From Streptomyces sp. MMG1121 (GTDB lineage Bacteria; Actinomycetota; Actinomycetes; Streptomycetales; Streptomycetaceae), in the NCBI RefSeq assembly GCF_001280015.1, contig NZ_LGDV01000201.1:1-64000 (forward strand): a stretch of 64,000 bases of DNA. The letters run 5' to 3'. Positions 39,077-46,723 of this stretch are shown here, in pieces; positions within the stretch are counted from its first letter, which is position 1; every line of letters begins with the position of its first letter. Position numbers and translations under genes: made by a program. Below the pieces are notes generated by a model. That model ran no database searches. It saw only the letters and a program-made list of their open reading frames with translations, and was not told where the DNA came from.

Positions 39077-39430
39077 ATGAGCTTGGAATGGGAACAGGTA
39101 ATTGTCCACTCGGTGGATCCGGCGGCCCTGGGTCAGTGGTGGGCCACGGCTCTCGGCTGGGTCGTGGTCTATTCCTCTGATGACGAGTTCGAGATCCGCC
39201 CGGAGCCGGATCGCATGCCGGGGTTGGACTTCGTCCGGATTGACGAGACCAAGAAGGCCAAGAGCCGACTGCATCTCGACTTCAGGCCGGATGACCAGGA
39301 CGCCGAGGTGGCCCGTCTGCTGGCCCATGGCGCACAGCGTGTCGATATCGGCCAGGGTGATCAGTCGTGGGTCGTACTGGCGGATCCCGAGGGCAACGAG
39401 TTCTGTGTCCTGGGCCCGCGGCGTCCTTGA
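39077..39430 (+). CDS. VOC-family (glyoxalase-like) protein
   Basis: A 117-residue vicinal-oxygen-chelate protein. The two beta-alpha-beta modules start at VIVHSVDPAALGQWWATALGW and LHLDFRPDDQDAEVARLL, and SWVVLADPEGNEFCVLGP is the usual ending. Metal ligands look incomplete, and many relatives are non-enzymatic binding proteins. No clear ribosome binding site. Function unknown. Confidence 0.85.
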   Translation: MSLEWEQVIVHSVDPAALGQWWATALGWVVVYSSDDEFEIRPEPDRMPGLDFVRIDETKKAKSRLHLDFRPDDQDAEVARLLAHGAQRVDIGQGDQSWVVLADPEGNEFCVLGPRRP

Positions 39431-39464
39431 GGGTCACGCCCGAGATTCCTGCGGACGGAGTTCC

Positions 39465-40385
39465 ATGACGACCATCAGCCTCGGCGAGCGGGAGGTCCGT
39501 GAGGCCGTCTCGATGCGGGAGGCCATCGACGCCGTGCGCCGTGGCTTCCTCGGCCTGGCGGCCGGCGAGTTCGACATGCCCACGCGCACCGCACTGCGCG
39601 ACGGCCAGTTCCTGGTCATGTCGGCCCACCACCGGCCGACGGAATCCGCCATGGTCAAAACCCTGAGCGTGAACTTCGACCGGGCACCCGCCATCACCGG
39701 CACCGTCGTATGGAGCACCCTGGACCGGCTCGACCATCTGATCGCCGACGCCGGTGCCGTCACCACCCTGCGCACCGGCGCGGCCGTCGGGGTCGCCACC
39801 GACCTCCTCGCCGCGCCCGACGCCGACCGGCTCACTCTGATCGGCACCGGCGGCCAGGCCGCCGACCAGGTCCGCGCCGTGCACACCGTCCGCCCGCTGC
39901 GCCGCCTCACCATCGTCGGCACCACCGGGGAACGCGCCCGGTCCCTGGCCGACACCCTCCGGGCCGAACTCGACGGCACCGAGATCCGTACCGCCACCGA
40001 CCCCGTCGCCGCCGTCGGCGACGCCCGCATCGTGTGCTGCGCGACCCCCGCGACCAGCCCGCTCTTCCCCGCATCGGCCCTGGCCGCCGAGGTGCACGTC
40101 AACGCCATCGGTGCCTTCCGCCCCACCATGCGCGAACTGCCGGACGAGCTGCTGGCCGACGCCACCGTGGTCATCGACGAACTCGGCGCCGTCCTCGAGG
40201 AGTCCGGCGAGATCATCCATGCCCTTCGGGCCGGCGCCATCACCCGGGATCGCCTCACCGAACTGGGCACCGCCCTGGCCTCCGCCCCCGCCGGCCACGG
40301 CAAGCGCACGGTGTTCAAGAGCGTCGGCGTCGCCATGCAGGACTGGGCCGTCGCACGGCTGCTGGCCGACAAGTTCCTCGGCTGA
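39465..40385 (+). CDS. Ornithine cyclodeaminase/mu-crystallin family protein
   Basis: A 306-residue NAD(P)-binding enzyme. The Lys of the substrate site is in AMVKTLSVNF, and the Rossmann motif is LTLIGTGGQAADQVRAV (about residues 123-139). Family members include ornithine cyclodeaminase, alanine dehydrogenase and ketimine reductases, and the sequence does not decide between them. ATG at 39465 follows GGAG. It stands alone between the VOC gene and a convergent kinase gene. Confidence 0.88.
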   Translation: MTTISLGEREVREAVSMREAIDAVRRGFLGLAAGEFDMPTRTALRDGQFLVMSAHHRPTESAMVKTLSVNFDRAPAITGTVVWSTLDRLDHLIADAGAVTTLRTGAAVGVATDLLAAPDADRLTLIGTGGQAADQVRAVHTVRPLRRLTIVGTTGERARSLADTLRAELDGTEIRTATDPVAAVGDARIVCCATPATSPLFPASALAAEVHVNAIGAFRPTMRELPDELLADATVVIDELGAVLEESGEIIHALRAGAITRDRLTELGTALASAPAGHGKRTVFKSVGVAMQDWAVARLLADKFLG

Positions 40386-40507
40386 TCCTCACCGCGGGTG
40401 GGTGTGGCGGCGCCGGGCCCAGCGGTGGGCCGTGGGCCACGGGTCGCATGCCGAAGTCCGGTGACGTGCACACGAGTTGAGTCCGGCGAGGGTGGCGTGC
40501 GGGTCCC

Positions 40508-41764
40508 TCATACGGTGCGCGGCGGTGCGCTGTGGACTCCGGTCCGGTACTTGGGGATCCGGGTCGTGATCTTCATCCCGGCTCCGGCGGCGGTCTCGAT
40601 CACCAGGCCGTGCTCGTCCCCGTAGACCTGCCGGAGCCGCTCGTCCACGTTGCGCAGCCCGATGCCCGTCGACGGGCCGGCCTCGCCGCGCAGGATCGTG
40701 CGGAGCCGGTCCGGCTCCATGCCGACCCCGTTGTCCTCGATGACGATACGGGCGAGCGCTCCCTCGTCCTGCGCGGTGATGGTGATACGGCTGCGCTCGA
40801 CGCTCTCCTCCAGACCGTGCTTGACCGCGTTCTCGACCAGGGGTTGCAGGCACAGGAACGGCACCGCCACCGGCAGCACCTCGGGGGCGATCTGCAAGGT
40901 GACCTCCAGCCGCTGCCCGAAGCGGGCGCGGACCAGCTCCAGGAACTGCTCGATGGAGCGCAGTTCCTCGGCCAGGGTGGTGAACTCGCCGTGCCGGCGG
41001 AACGAGTAGCGGGTGAAGTCGGCGAACTCCAGCAGGAGTTCGCGGGCCCGCTCGGGGTCGGTGCGGACGAACGAGGCGATCGTCGCGAGGGAGTTGTAGA
41101 TGAAGTGCGGGGAGATCTGTGCGCGCAGGGCCCGGATCTCCGCCTCGATGAGCCCGGTGCGGGTCCGGTCGAGTTCCGCGAGTTCGAGCTGTACGGAGAT
41201 CCAGTGGGCCACCTCCTCGGTGGCCCGTACCGCGGATGCCGGCTCCCCCGCGCCGGCCACGACGAGGGCGCCGAGCACACGCCCGTCGACGGTGAGCGGT
41301 GCGACGGCGCCCCAGCGCACCGGGCAGTCCGCGGACCGGCAGTCGACGGCGAAGGTCTGGGTGCGGCCGGTGTCGAGTACCTGCCGGACCCGGTCCAGGG
41401 CGGTGTCCTCGTGGTGTCGGCCGGGCCCGGCCCAGGCCAGCAGCGTGTCCTCGTCCGTGAGGCCGAGCGCGGCCGTGCCGAACAGCGGGCGCAGGCGCCG
41501 TACCGCCTTGCGGGCCGTGTCCTCGGTGAGTCCGGCGCGCAGCGGGGGCGCGGCCAGCGAGGCGGTGTGCAGGGTGTGGAAGGTGGCGCGTTCCACGGGG
41601 GTGCCGCGGTCGGTGCCGTCCTTGGCGGCGGCCCGGCGGGCGAGGAGCCCTCCCGCGGCGAGGCCCGCGGCGAACAGCAGGGCTCCGCCGACGCCGAGAC
41701 CCACGGCGAGGTCCACGGTCAACGGCGGGACGCCTGCGGCGGTGATGGCGGCGAGCTTGCTCAT
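40508..41764 (-). CDS. LytS-type sensor histidine kinase
   Basis: A 418-residue kinase. One membrane segment (about residues 18-40), a GAF-like sensor region (about 70-195), then the LytS/YehU kinase core with the phospho-acceptor His in QISPHFIYNSLATIASFVRTD, the N box PLVENAVKHGLEE and the G box GIGLRNVDERL. It is the last gene of the DUF485-like/SSS operon and no response regulator follows it. It may sense the transported acid or work with a regulator encoded elsewhere. Confidence 0.9.
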   Translation of the reverse strand: MSKLAAITAAGVPPLTVDLAVGLGVGGALLFAAGLAAGGLLARRAAAKDGTDRGTPVERATFHTLHTASLAAPPLRAGLTEDTARKAVRRLRPLFGTAALGLTDEDTLLAWAGPGRHHEDTALDRVRQVLDTGRTQTFAVDCRSADCPVRWGAVAPLTVDGRVLGALVVAGAGEPASAVRATEEVAHWISVQLELAELDRTRTGLIEAEIRALRAQISPHFIYNSLATIASFVRTDPERARELLLEFADFTRYSFRRHGEFTTLAEELRSIEQFLELVRARFGQRLEVTLQIAPEVLPVAVPFLCLQPLVENAVKHGLEESVERSRITITAQDEGALARIVIEDNGVGMEPDRLRTILRGEAGPSTGIGLRNVDERLRQVYGDEHGLVIETAAGAGMKITTRIPKYRTGVHSAPPRTV

Positions 41765-41795
41765 GCGCGGGTCCGGGCGGTGGGCCGGCGGGGCG

Positions 41796-43553
41796 TCATG
41801 AGGTCGTCACTCCTCGGCGGGTGGTGGGCGCGCCCTGACCGCCCGCCGGGCGTTCGGGCAGGTGGAGGCGGGCCATGACGGCCTCCGTGCCGGCCGGGAC
41901 CCGGTCCCGGGTGGCGAGGGAGACCAGCACCATGGTCAGGAAGCCGAGCGGCACCGTCCATACGGCGGGCCAGGCGAGCAGGGTGTGCGCCCAGCCGTTC
42001 TCCAGCGGTCCGGCGAGGGTGAGGGAGACCGCGACGAACGCGCTGCCACCGCCGGTGAGGAGCCCGGCGATCGCGCCGGGCGCGGTGAGGCCGCGCCACC
42101 AGATGCCGAGCACCAGCAGCGGGCAGAAGGACGAGGCGGCCACCGCGAAGGCGAGTCCCACGGCGTTGGCGACGGGCAGCCCGCTGACGGCCGCGCTCAC
42201 CGTGGCGGGTACGGCGATCGCGAGGAGGGTCGCCAGCCGGAAGTGCCGGACGCCGAGCGAGGGCAGGACGTCCTGGCTGAGCACCCCCGCGACGGACAGG
42301 GTGAGTCCGCAGGCCGTGGACAGGAACGCGGCACAGGCACCGGCGGCGATCAGAGCGCCGAGCAACTGGCCGCCGACTCCGCCGACGAGCCGGTCGGGCA
42401 GCACGAGGACGGCGGCGTCCGTGTTGCCGGTGAGCAGCAGATCGGGGGCGTAGAGCCGGCCGAGGAGGCCGTAGAGGGGCGGCAGCAGGTAGAAGCCGCC
42501 GATCAGCGCGAGGACGATGAGGGTGGTACGGCGGGCGGCACGGCCGTCGGGGTTGGTGTAGAAGCGGACGAGTACATGGGGCAGCCCCATGGTGCCGAGG
42601 AACGTGGCGACGATCAGCCCGTACGTCGTGTACAGGGGGTGCTCGTCCCGGCCGCCGGACAGGGGGGTGGCCCAGCTGGAGGCACCGGTGTGCGGGCCGG
42701 GGGCGCTCTCCCGTTCGGGCACCGGTGCGTTCGGCGGGAACCGCAGGACCGTACCGGCGCGGATCTCGTGCACGCCGGGGTCCAGCGCGACGCGGCCCTC
42801 GGCGTAGCGCTGTCCGTCGACGGCGCCGGTCGCGGTGACGGTCAGCGGCTCGTGGATCCTGATGCGGAGGGTGTTGTCGACGGTGACCTGGGTGTACTGC
42901 CGGAACGTCGGCGGCTCGTCCAGGGCGGCGGCCGGACGCGGGTCGCCGTGCCAGGCGACGGCGAGGAAGATCGCGGGCACGAGCAGCGCGGTCAGTTTCA
43001 GGCAGTACTGGAAGGCCTGGACGAAGGTGATGCTGCGCATGCCGCCGGCCGCCACGGCCAGGGTGACGACGACCGCGACGAGCACGCCGCCGAGCCAGCG
43101 CGGTGCGCTCGTGACGAGGCCCAGGGTGAGGCCCGCGCCCTGGAGCTGGGGCAGCAGATAGAGCCAGCCGACGCCGACGACGAGCACGCTGGCGACACGC
43201 CGGGCGGCCCGGGACCGAAGCCGCGACTCGGCGAAGTCGGGCAGTGTGTAGGCGCCGGAGCGGCGCAGGGGCGCGGCGACGAACACGAGCAGGACGAGAT
43301 AGCCGGCCGTGTAGCCGACGGGGAACCAGAGCATGTCGACGCCCTGGGCGGCGACGAGTCCGGCGATGCCGAGGAACGAGGCCGCCGAGAGGTACTCGCC
43401 GCTGATCGCCATGGCGTTGAGGTACGGCGGAACGGTGCGGGAGGCGACGTAGAAGTCCGAGGTGGTGCGGGAGATGCGCAGTCCCGTCGAACCGATCACG
43501 AGGGTCGCGACGATCGCGGCGGACACGGCCACGATGCCGTACGTCTGGCTCAC
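41796..43553 (-). CDS. Sodium:solute symporter, ActP-like
   Basis: A 585-residue SSS transporter with about 13 membrane segments. Family marks: AMAISGEYLSAASFLGIAG near the start, GGMRSITFVQAFQYCLKL, and LPHVLVRFYTNPDGRAARR. A 100-residue extracytoplasmic loop (about 215-315) with beta-rich sequence interrupts the membrane part; such loops occur in some actinobacterial members. Likely substrate is acetate or another monocarboxylate. GTG at 43553 has a GGGGG stretch upstream. Confidence 0.9.
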   Translation of the reverse strand: MSQTYGIVAVSAAIVATLVIGSTGLRISRTTSDFYVASRTVPPYLNAMAISGEYLSAASFLGIAGLVAAQGVDMLWFPVGYTAGYLVLLVFVAAPLRRSGAYTLPDFAESRLRSRAARRVASVLVVGVGWLYLLPQLQGAGLTLGLVTSAPRWLGGVLVAVVVTLAVAAGGMRSITFVQAFQYCLKLTALLVPAIFLAVAWHGDPRPAAALDEPPTFRQYTQVTVDNTLRIRIHEPLTVTATGAVDGQRYAEGRVALDPGVHEIRAGTVLRFPPNAPVPERESAPGPHTGASSWATPLSGGRDEHPLYTTYGLIVATFLGTMGLPHVLVRFYTNPDGRAARRTTLIVLALIGGFYLLPPLYGLLGRLYAPDLLLTGNTDAAVLVLPDRLVGGVGGQLLGALIAAGACAAFLSTACGLTLSVAGVLSQDVLPSLGVRHFRLATLLAIAVPATVSAAVSGLPVANAVGLAFAVAASSFCPLLVLGIWWRGLTAPGAIAGLLTGGGSAFVAVSLTLAGPLENGWAHTLLAWPAVWTVPLGFLTMVLVSLATRDRVPAGTEAVMARLHLPERPAGGQGAPTTRRGVTTS

Positions 43554-43596
43554 CCGGCCGCCCCCGGTGTGCGGTCGGCGCGCTGCCGGGCGTCGG

Positions 43597-43968
43597 TCAC
43601 CGTCGGGCCCTTTCCGCGTGGTCCGCCGCGTCCCGTTCGTTGCGTTCGGCGCGGACGACGTACCACCGGCCGAGGAGCAGGAGCGCGGGATAGGCGGCGA
43701 CGCCGAGGACGGCCCAGACGACGAGGGCGCCGACGGGCCGGGTCCCGGGATCGGGCAGCGCCCGGAAGGCGAGGGGCAGCAACCCGAGCAGGGCGACGAG
43801 CAGGCCGAACATCGAAAGAGCCAGGCGCAGTTGACGGCGCATCAGTGATCTGTGGGCGGTGGCGCCGACCGTCGGGGGATCGTCGTACGCGCGGACCGGG
43901 CGGGCGGGGCGGGACGTCGCCGGGGTTCCCGTGACCACTTCACGCCGAGGAGTCCCGGGTGCACCCAT
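43597..43968 (-). CDS. DUF485-like small membrane protein
   Basis: A 123-residue protein with two transmembrane segments (LALSMFGLLVALLGLLPLAF and VGALVVWAVLGVAAYPALLLL) and a basic C-terminus. It sits directly upstream of the symporter, the usual position of DUF485 proteins next to ActP. ATG at 43968 follows GGAGG by 7 bases. A perfect inverted repeat lies 14 bases upstream. Confidence 0.85.
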   Translation of the reverse strand: MGAPGTPRREVVTGTPATSRPARPVRAYDDPPTVGATAHRSLMRRQLRLALSMFGLLVALLGLLPLAFRALPDPGTRPVGALVVWAVLGVAAYPALLLLGRWYVVRAERNERDAADHAERARR

Positions 43969-43981
43969 GTCACGTCCTCCG

Positions 43982-44005
43982 ACTGCGAAGATCACGCTTC
44001 GCAGT
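43982..44005. promoter_or_regulatory. Inverted repeat just upstream of the symporter operon
   Basis: Perfect 8-base arms ACTGCGAA and TTCGCAGT with an 8-base spacer, ending 14 bases before the start codon of the DUF485-like gene. A TACACT box (44013-44008, minus strand) lies beside it. It may be a repressor site over the transcription start or a leader hairpin. Confidence 0.55.
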
Positions 44006-44116
44006 GGAGTGTACGCACCGGGAAACCCATGGGACAGGTTCCGTTCACACCCCGAGCGGCGATCCGCGGGCGCCGGCGGCGGTCCGGACCTCGGCGCCGG
44101 ATGGTATGCATGCCGG

Positions 44117-44677
44117 ATGGACAGTGAACAGGCGGATCCCGCGGAGCTGGCGGCGCTTCGGGCGGCGTTCGGCGTCGGCGTCGGTGCCGAGTCGGCGCTC
44201 GGCTGGGAGGCGGTCCGCGCCTTCGAGGCGGACCACGGGATCGTGCTGCCCGAGCCGTATCGGACGTTTGTCGCCGAGATGAGGGACGGTTCACCGGCGG
44301 GGCCGCCGGAGTACGGGCTGCTGCCGGTGGCGGAGCTGCCGGACGACTGGGGCGGGGCCGAGCGGGAACGCGATCTGGGCAAGCCCTTCCCGTTGACCCG
44401 GGCATGGGTGTGGGAGGGAGACTCGGACCCCTCCGAGGACTGCGACGAGATCCTCGAACAGGTCTACGACCACGGCTCCGTCGTGCTGGGCACGGACGGC
44501 TGCGCGATGAACTGGCACCTCGTCGTCACCGGCCCGCACCGAGGACATGTGTGGCAGATCAGCGACGTCGGTGCCGCTCCCTTCGGTGCGCCGTTCGGGT
44601 TCACCACCGGTGAGCCCGGCTTCGCCGGCTGGGTCCGGCACTGGGCGGCGAACAGACCCTGGTTCGACGCCGTGTGA
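44117..44677 (+). CDS. SMI1/KNR4 (SUKH) family protein
   Basis: A 186-residue SUKH-fold protein. WEAVRAFEADHGIVLPEPYRTFVAEMRDG is the typical opening, and the acidic, aromatic core continues to VWQISDVGAAPFG. SUKH proteins often act as immunity proteins against polymorphic toxins, but no toxin gene is adjacent and many Streptomyces members are orphans. Confidence 0.85.
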   Translation: MDSEQADPAELAALRAAFGVGVGAESALGWEAVRAFEADHGIVLPEPYRTFVAEMRDGSPAGPPEYGLLPVAELPDDWGGAERERDLGKPFPLTRAWVWEGDSDPSEDCDEILEQVYDHGSVVLGTDGCAMNWHLVVTGPHRGHVWQISDVGAAPFGAPFGFTTGEPGFAGWVRHWAANRPWFDAV

Positions 44678-44708
44678 CCCTCCGCCGGCGCGGCCAGCCG
44701 CAGGCCGG

Positions 44709-44996
44709 TCAGGCCGGGTCCGCCCCGGCGACGACCTCTCGCAGCCGCTCCACCGACGGCAGGCCGCCCACCCGGCACGACAGGCTCGGTTCCTGGCCCG
44801 GGCGGGCGAACGGGTCGGCACCGTCGACCAGCAGGGTCGGTGAGCCGTGCATCCCGAGGCGCTCGGCCTGCTCCGGGTCCGCCACCTCGCGCCAGGTCAC
44901 GGTGACGTCGTCACGGCCCTGAAGGGCGAGAGCCAGCCGCTCGCCCAGCGGCGCGGCGTGGGGGCACTCGGGCACCACCAGGACGGTCAGTTCCAT
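44709..44996 (-). CDS. Thioredoxin-like small protein
   Basis: A 95-residue thioredoxin-fold protein. VVPECPHAAPLGERLALAL has a single Cys at the redox position, so it is a monothiol or non-redox member. WREVADPEQAERLGMHGSPTLLVDG holds the cis-Pro turn, and a second Cys occurs in SLSCRVGG. Relatives accompany mercury or thiol metabolism genes. Function unknown. Confidence 0.8.
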   Translation of the reverse strand: MELTVLVVPECPHAAPLGERLALALQGRDDVTVTWREVADPEQAERLGMHGSPTLLVDGADPFARPGQEPSLSCRVGGLPSVERLREVVAGADPA

Positions 44997-45028
44997 GGGT
45001 GCAGCGTAGCTCCGCGCGGGGACGCCGC

Positions 45029-45673
45029 TCACGGACGCACGCCCGGCCCCTGATACACGCCGCCGATCCGGCGCGGGCGTATCAGGGGGATCAGGGCCGG
45101 GACCTCCGCGCGGTAGGCGGCGTAGGCGGCGCCGAACTGTCCGGCCATCATGCCGTCCTCGACCCGGACCCGGCGCAGCAGCCAGGGGACGGCGACCACG
45201 AGATACGCCGTCCAGACGCCGAAGCCGCAGGCCAGCATGGCGCCGATGAGGAGGCCCAGCAGCCCGGTGTAGATGGGGTGGCGGACCAGGCGGTAGGGCC
45301 CGTCCGTGCGCAGCTCGTGGTGTTCCTGGACCATCGGGACGCTGGCCCACATCGTGCCCAGCACCCAGCGGGCCCACAGCAGCAGGCCGGTCGAGGCGAG
45401 GGCGAGCAGGGTGCCCAGCACCGCCAGCTCCGGCTGCCAGTACTCCAGATGACGCCACAAGCCCCGGGAGTGCCCGACCAGCACCGAGAACACGTACACC
45501 CCCGCGATCAGCAGCAGCCGGCGCGGCAGGGAGCGGCGCAGCCCGCGCAGCCAGCCGCGCGGACCGGACTCGCTCCTGAGTCCGAAATAGAGCGCGCCGG
45601 CGATCCAGGCCGCGAGGAAGACCACGAGGCAGACGACGGTGATCAGGACCAGTGCCGAGTGAAGAGTGCCCAT
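45029..45673 (-). CDS. Isoprenylcysteine methyltransferase-like membrane protein
   Basis: A 214-residue membrane protein with about five transmembrane segments. The ICMT/PEMT signature is GPYRLVRHPIYTGLL, which forms the S-adenosylmethionine site, followed by a conserved E in VRVEDGMMAGQFG. Bacterial relatives methylate lipids or small molecules. Substrate unknown. Palindromes at 45725-45765 lie just upstream. Confidence 0.85.
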   Translation of the reverse strand: MGTLHSALVLITVVCLVVFLAAWIAGALYFGLRSESGPRGWLRGLRRSLPRRLLLIAGVYVFSVLVGHSRGLWRHLEYWQPELAVLGTLLALASTGLLLWARWVLGTMWASVPMVQEHHELRTDGPYRLVRHPIYTGLLGLLIGAMLACGFGVWTAYLVVAVPWLLRRVRVEDGMMAGQFGAAYAAYRAEVPALIPLIRPRRIGGVYQGPGVRP

Positions 45674-45724
45674 GTCCCAAGGCTGCTCCGCGGATCCGGT
45701 CGATCACCACCACCCGCGGGTCGA

Positions 45725-45765
45725 TGGAGAGCTCTCCACCGGTCTCCATCCACGGATGGAGAACC
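45725..45765. promoter_or_regulatory. Two adjacent palindromes with TGGAGA half-sites
   Basis: TGGAGAGCTCTCCA (45725-45738) is perfect. GGTCTCCATCC and GGATGGAGAACC flank AC (45741-45765). All four half-sites share TGGAGA/TCTCCA. They lie in the divergent gap between the ICMT-like gene and the 45890 gene and look like MerR- or TetR-type operators. No regulator is adjacent. Confidence 0.6.
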
Positions 45766-45889
45766 CTGAGGCGACCCCGGAGGCGAACGTCAACTGCCAA
45801 GCAGAACAAGGCGGTTCTGGCGTGTCCCGGTGATGCCGCTGCTAGCCTGCGCGCAGATGCCCGGGTCGGACAGGGAGGAGCTGAGCGCC

Positions 45890-46723
45890 ATGGTCCAAGC
45901 GTTCGCCGTGTACCGGGACGCCCTGCGCGAGGCGTGGGGCGACTGGTGGCTGACCTGGCCCCTGATCCAGAGCGTCGCCGTGGGGGACGTGCTGCACGAC
46001 GCCCGGGGAGCCGTCCGCGCGGCCGGGACGCTCGGCGACCGGCGGATCGCGTTCACGCAGACCGCGCCCGCGGCCCGGGGCGCGTTCGTGCACGACGCCG
46101 GGGGCGGGATCGACGTCCGGTTCAAGGTGTCCGGCGCCACGGACCCGCTGTTCTCCGCCCTCGTCGACGCGGACGCCGGTGTGCTGCTGCGGTTCGCCCG
46201 GGAGCGGGCCGCGCTGGTGGCGTACCGCGGCATGACCGGCAGCGGGATGGCCGACACCCGCGATCTGGCCGCCTCGCTCGTGCGCCGCTACTGGGAGGGC
46301 CGGTGGGACGCCGGTCTGCTCGCCGTGACGGAGGTGGTCCGGGCCGAGGCCGCCGCCGTGCTCGTGGCGGCCTCGGCGGGCGCGGCCGTCGAACTGCGCC
46401 TGGCCACGTCCGTCGGCGCCGGGCCGCTGTCCCTGCTCGACCTGGCGGGCTCGGCGCGGGTCGCGGGCAGCCGGCACCTGGGCTTCCAGTGGATCGGCGA
46501 GGCCGTCACGCCTCTCTTCCGGGTCGTTCGGCTGCGGAGCACCTGGCTGGGCGGGGTGCGCGAGGAGTTCGGGCCCGTCCAGCCCGGGCGCGGCCTGGAC
46601 GCCGAGCCGGTACCGCCCGTGCTGCTGGAGCAGGCCGGCGACGACCCCCGCGCCGTACTCGAGTCCCCGCCGCAGCCGGTCGAGCCCCTCACGGCGGCCG
46701 AGTCCGTCGAGGACGTGTCCTGA
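45890..46723 (+). CDS. Hypothetical protein with gasdermin-like pattern
   Basis: A 277-residue protein without Cys, signal or membrane helix. The order of features (VGDVLHDARGAVRAAGTLGDRR, FKVSGATD, AVTEVVRAEAAAVLVAASAG, then TPLFRVVRLRSTWLGG and a roughly 45-residue acidic, Pro-rich tail) resembles by eye the N-terminal pore domain of bacterial gasdermins with a short inhibitory tail. This is an impression, not an alignment. ATG at 45890 follows GGGAGGAG. The next gene is a predicted metalloprotease whose start overlaps its stop; gasdermins are often encoded with an activating protease. Confidence 0.7.
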   Translation: MVQAFAVYRDALREAWGDWWLTWPLIQSVAVGDVLHDARGAVRAAGTLGDRRIAFTQTAPAARGAFVHDAGGGIDVRFKVSGATDPLFSALVDADAGVLLRFARERAALVAYRGMTGSGMADTRDLAASLVRRYWEGRWDAGLLAVTEVVRAEAAAVLVAASAGAAVELRLATSVGAGPLSLLDLAGSARVAGSRHLGFQWIGEAVTPLFRVVRLRSTWLGGVREEFGPVQPGRGLDAEPVPPVLLEQAGDDPRAVLESPPQPVEPLTAAESVEDVS

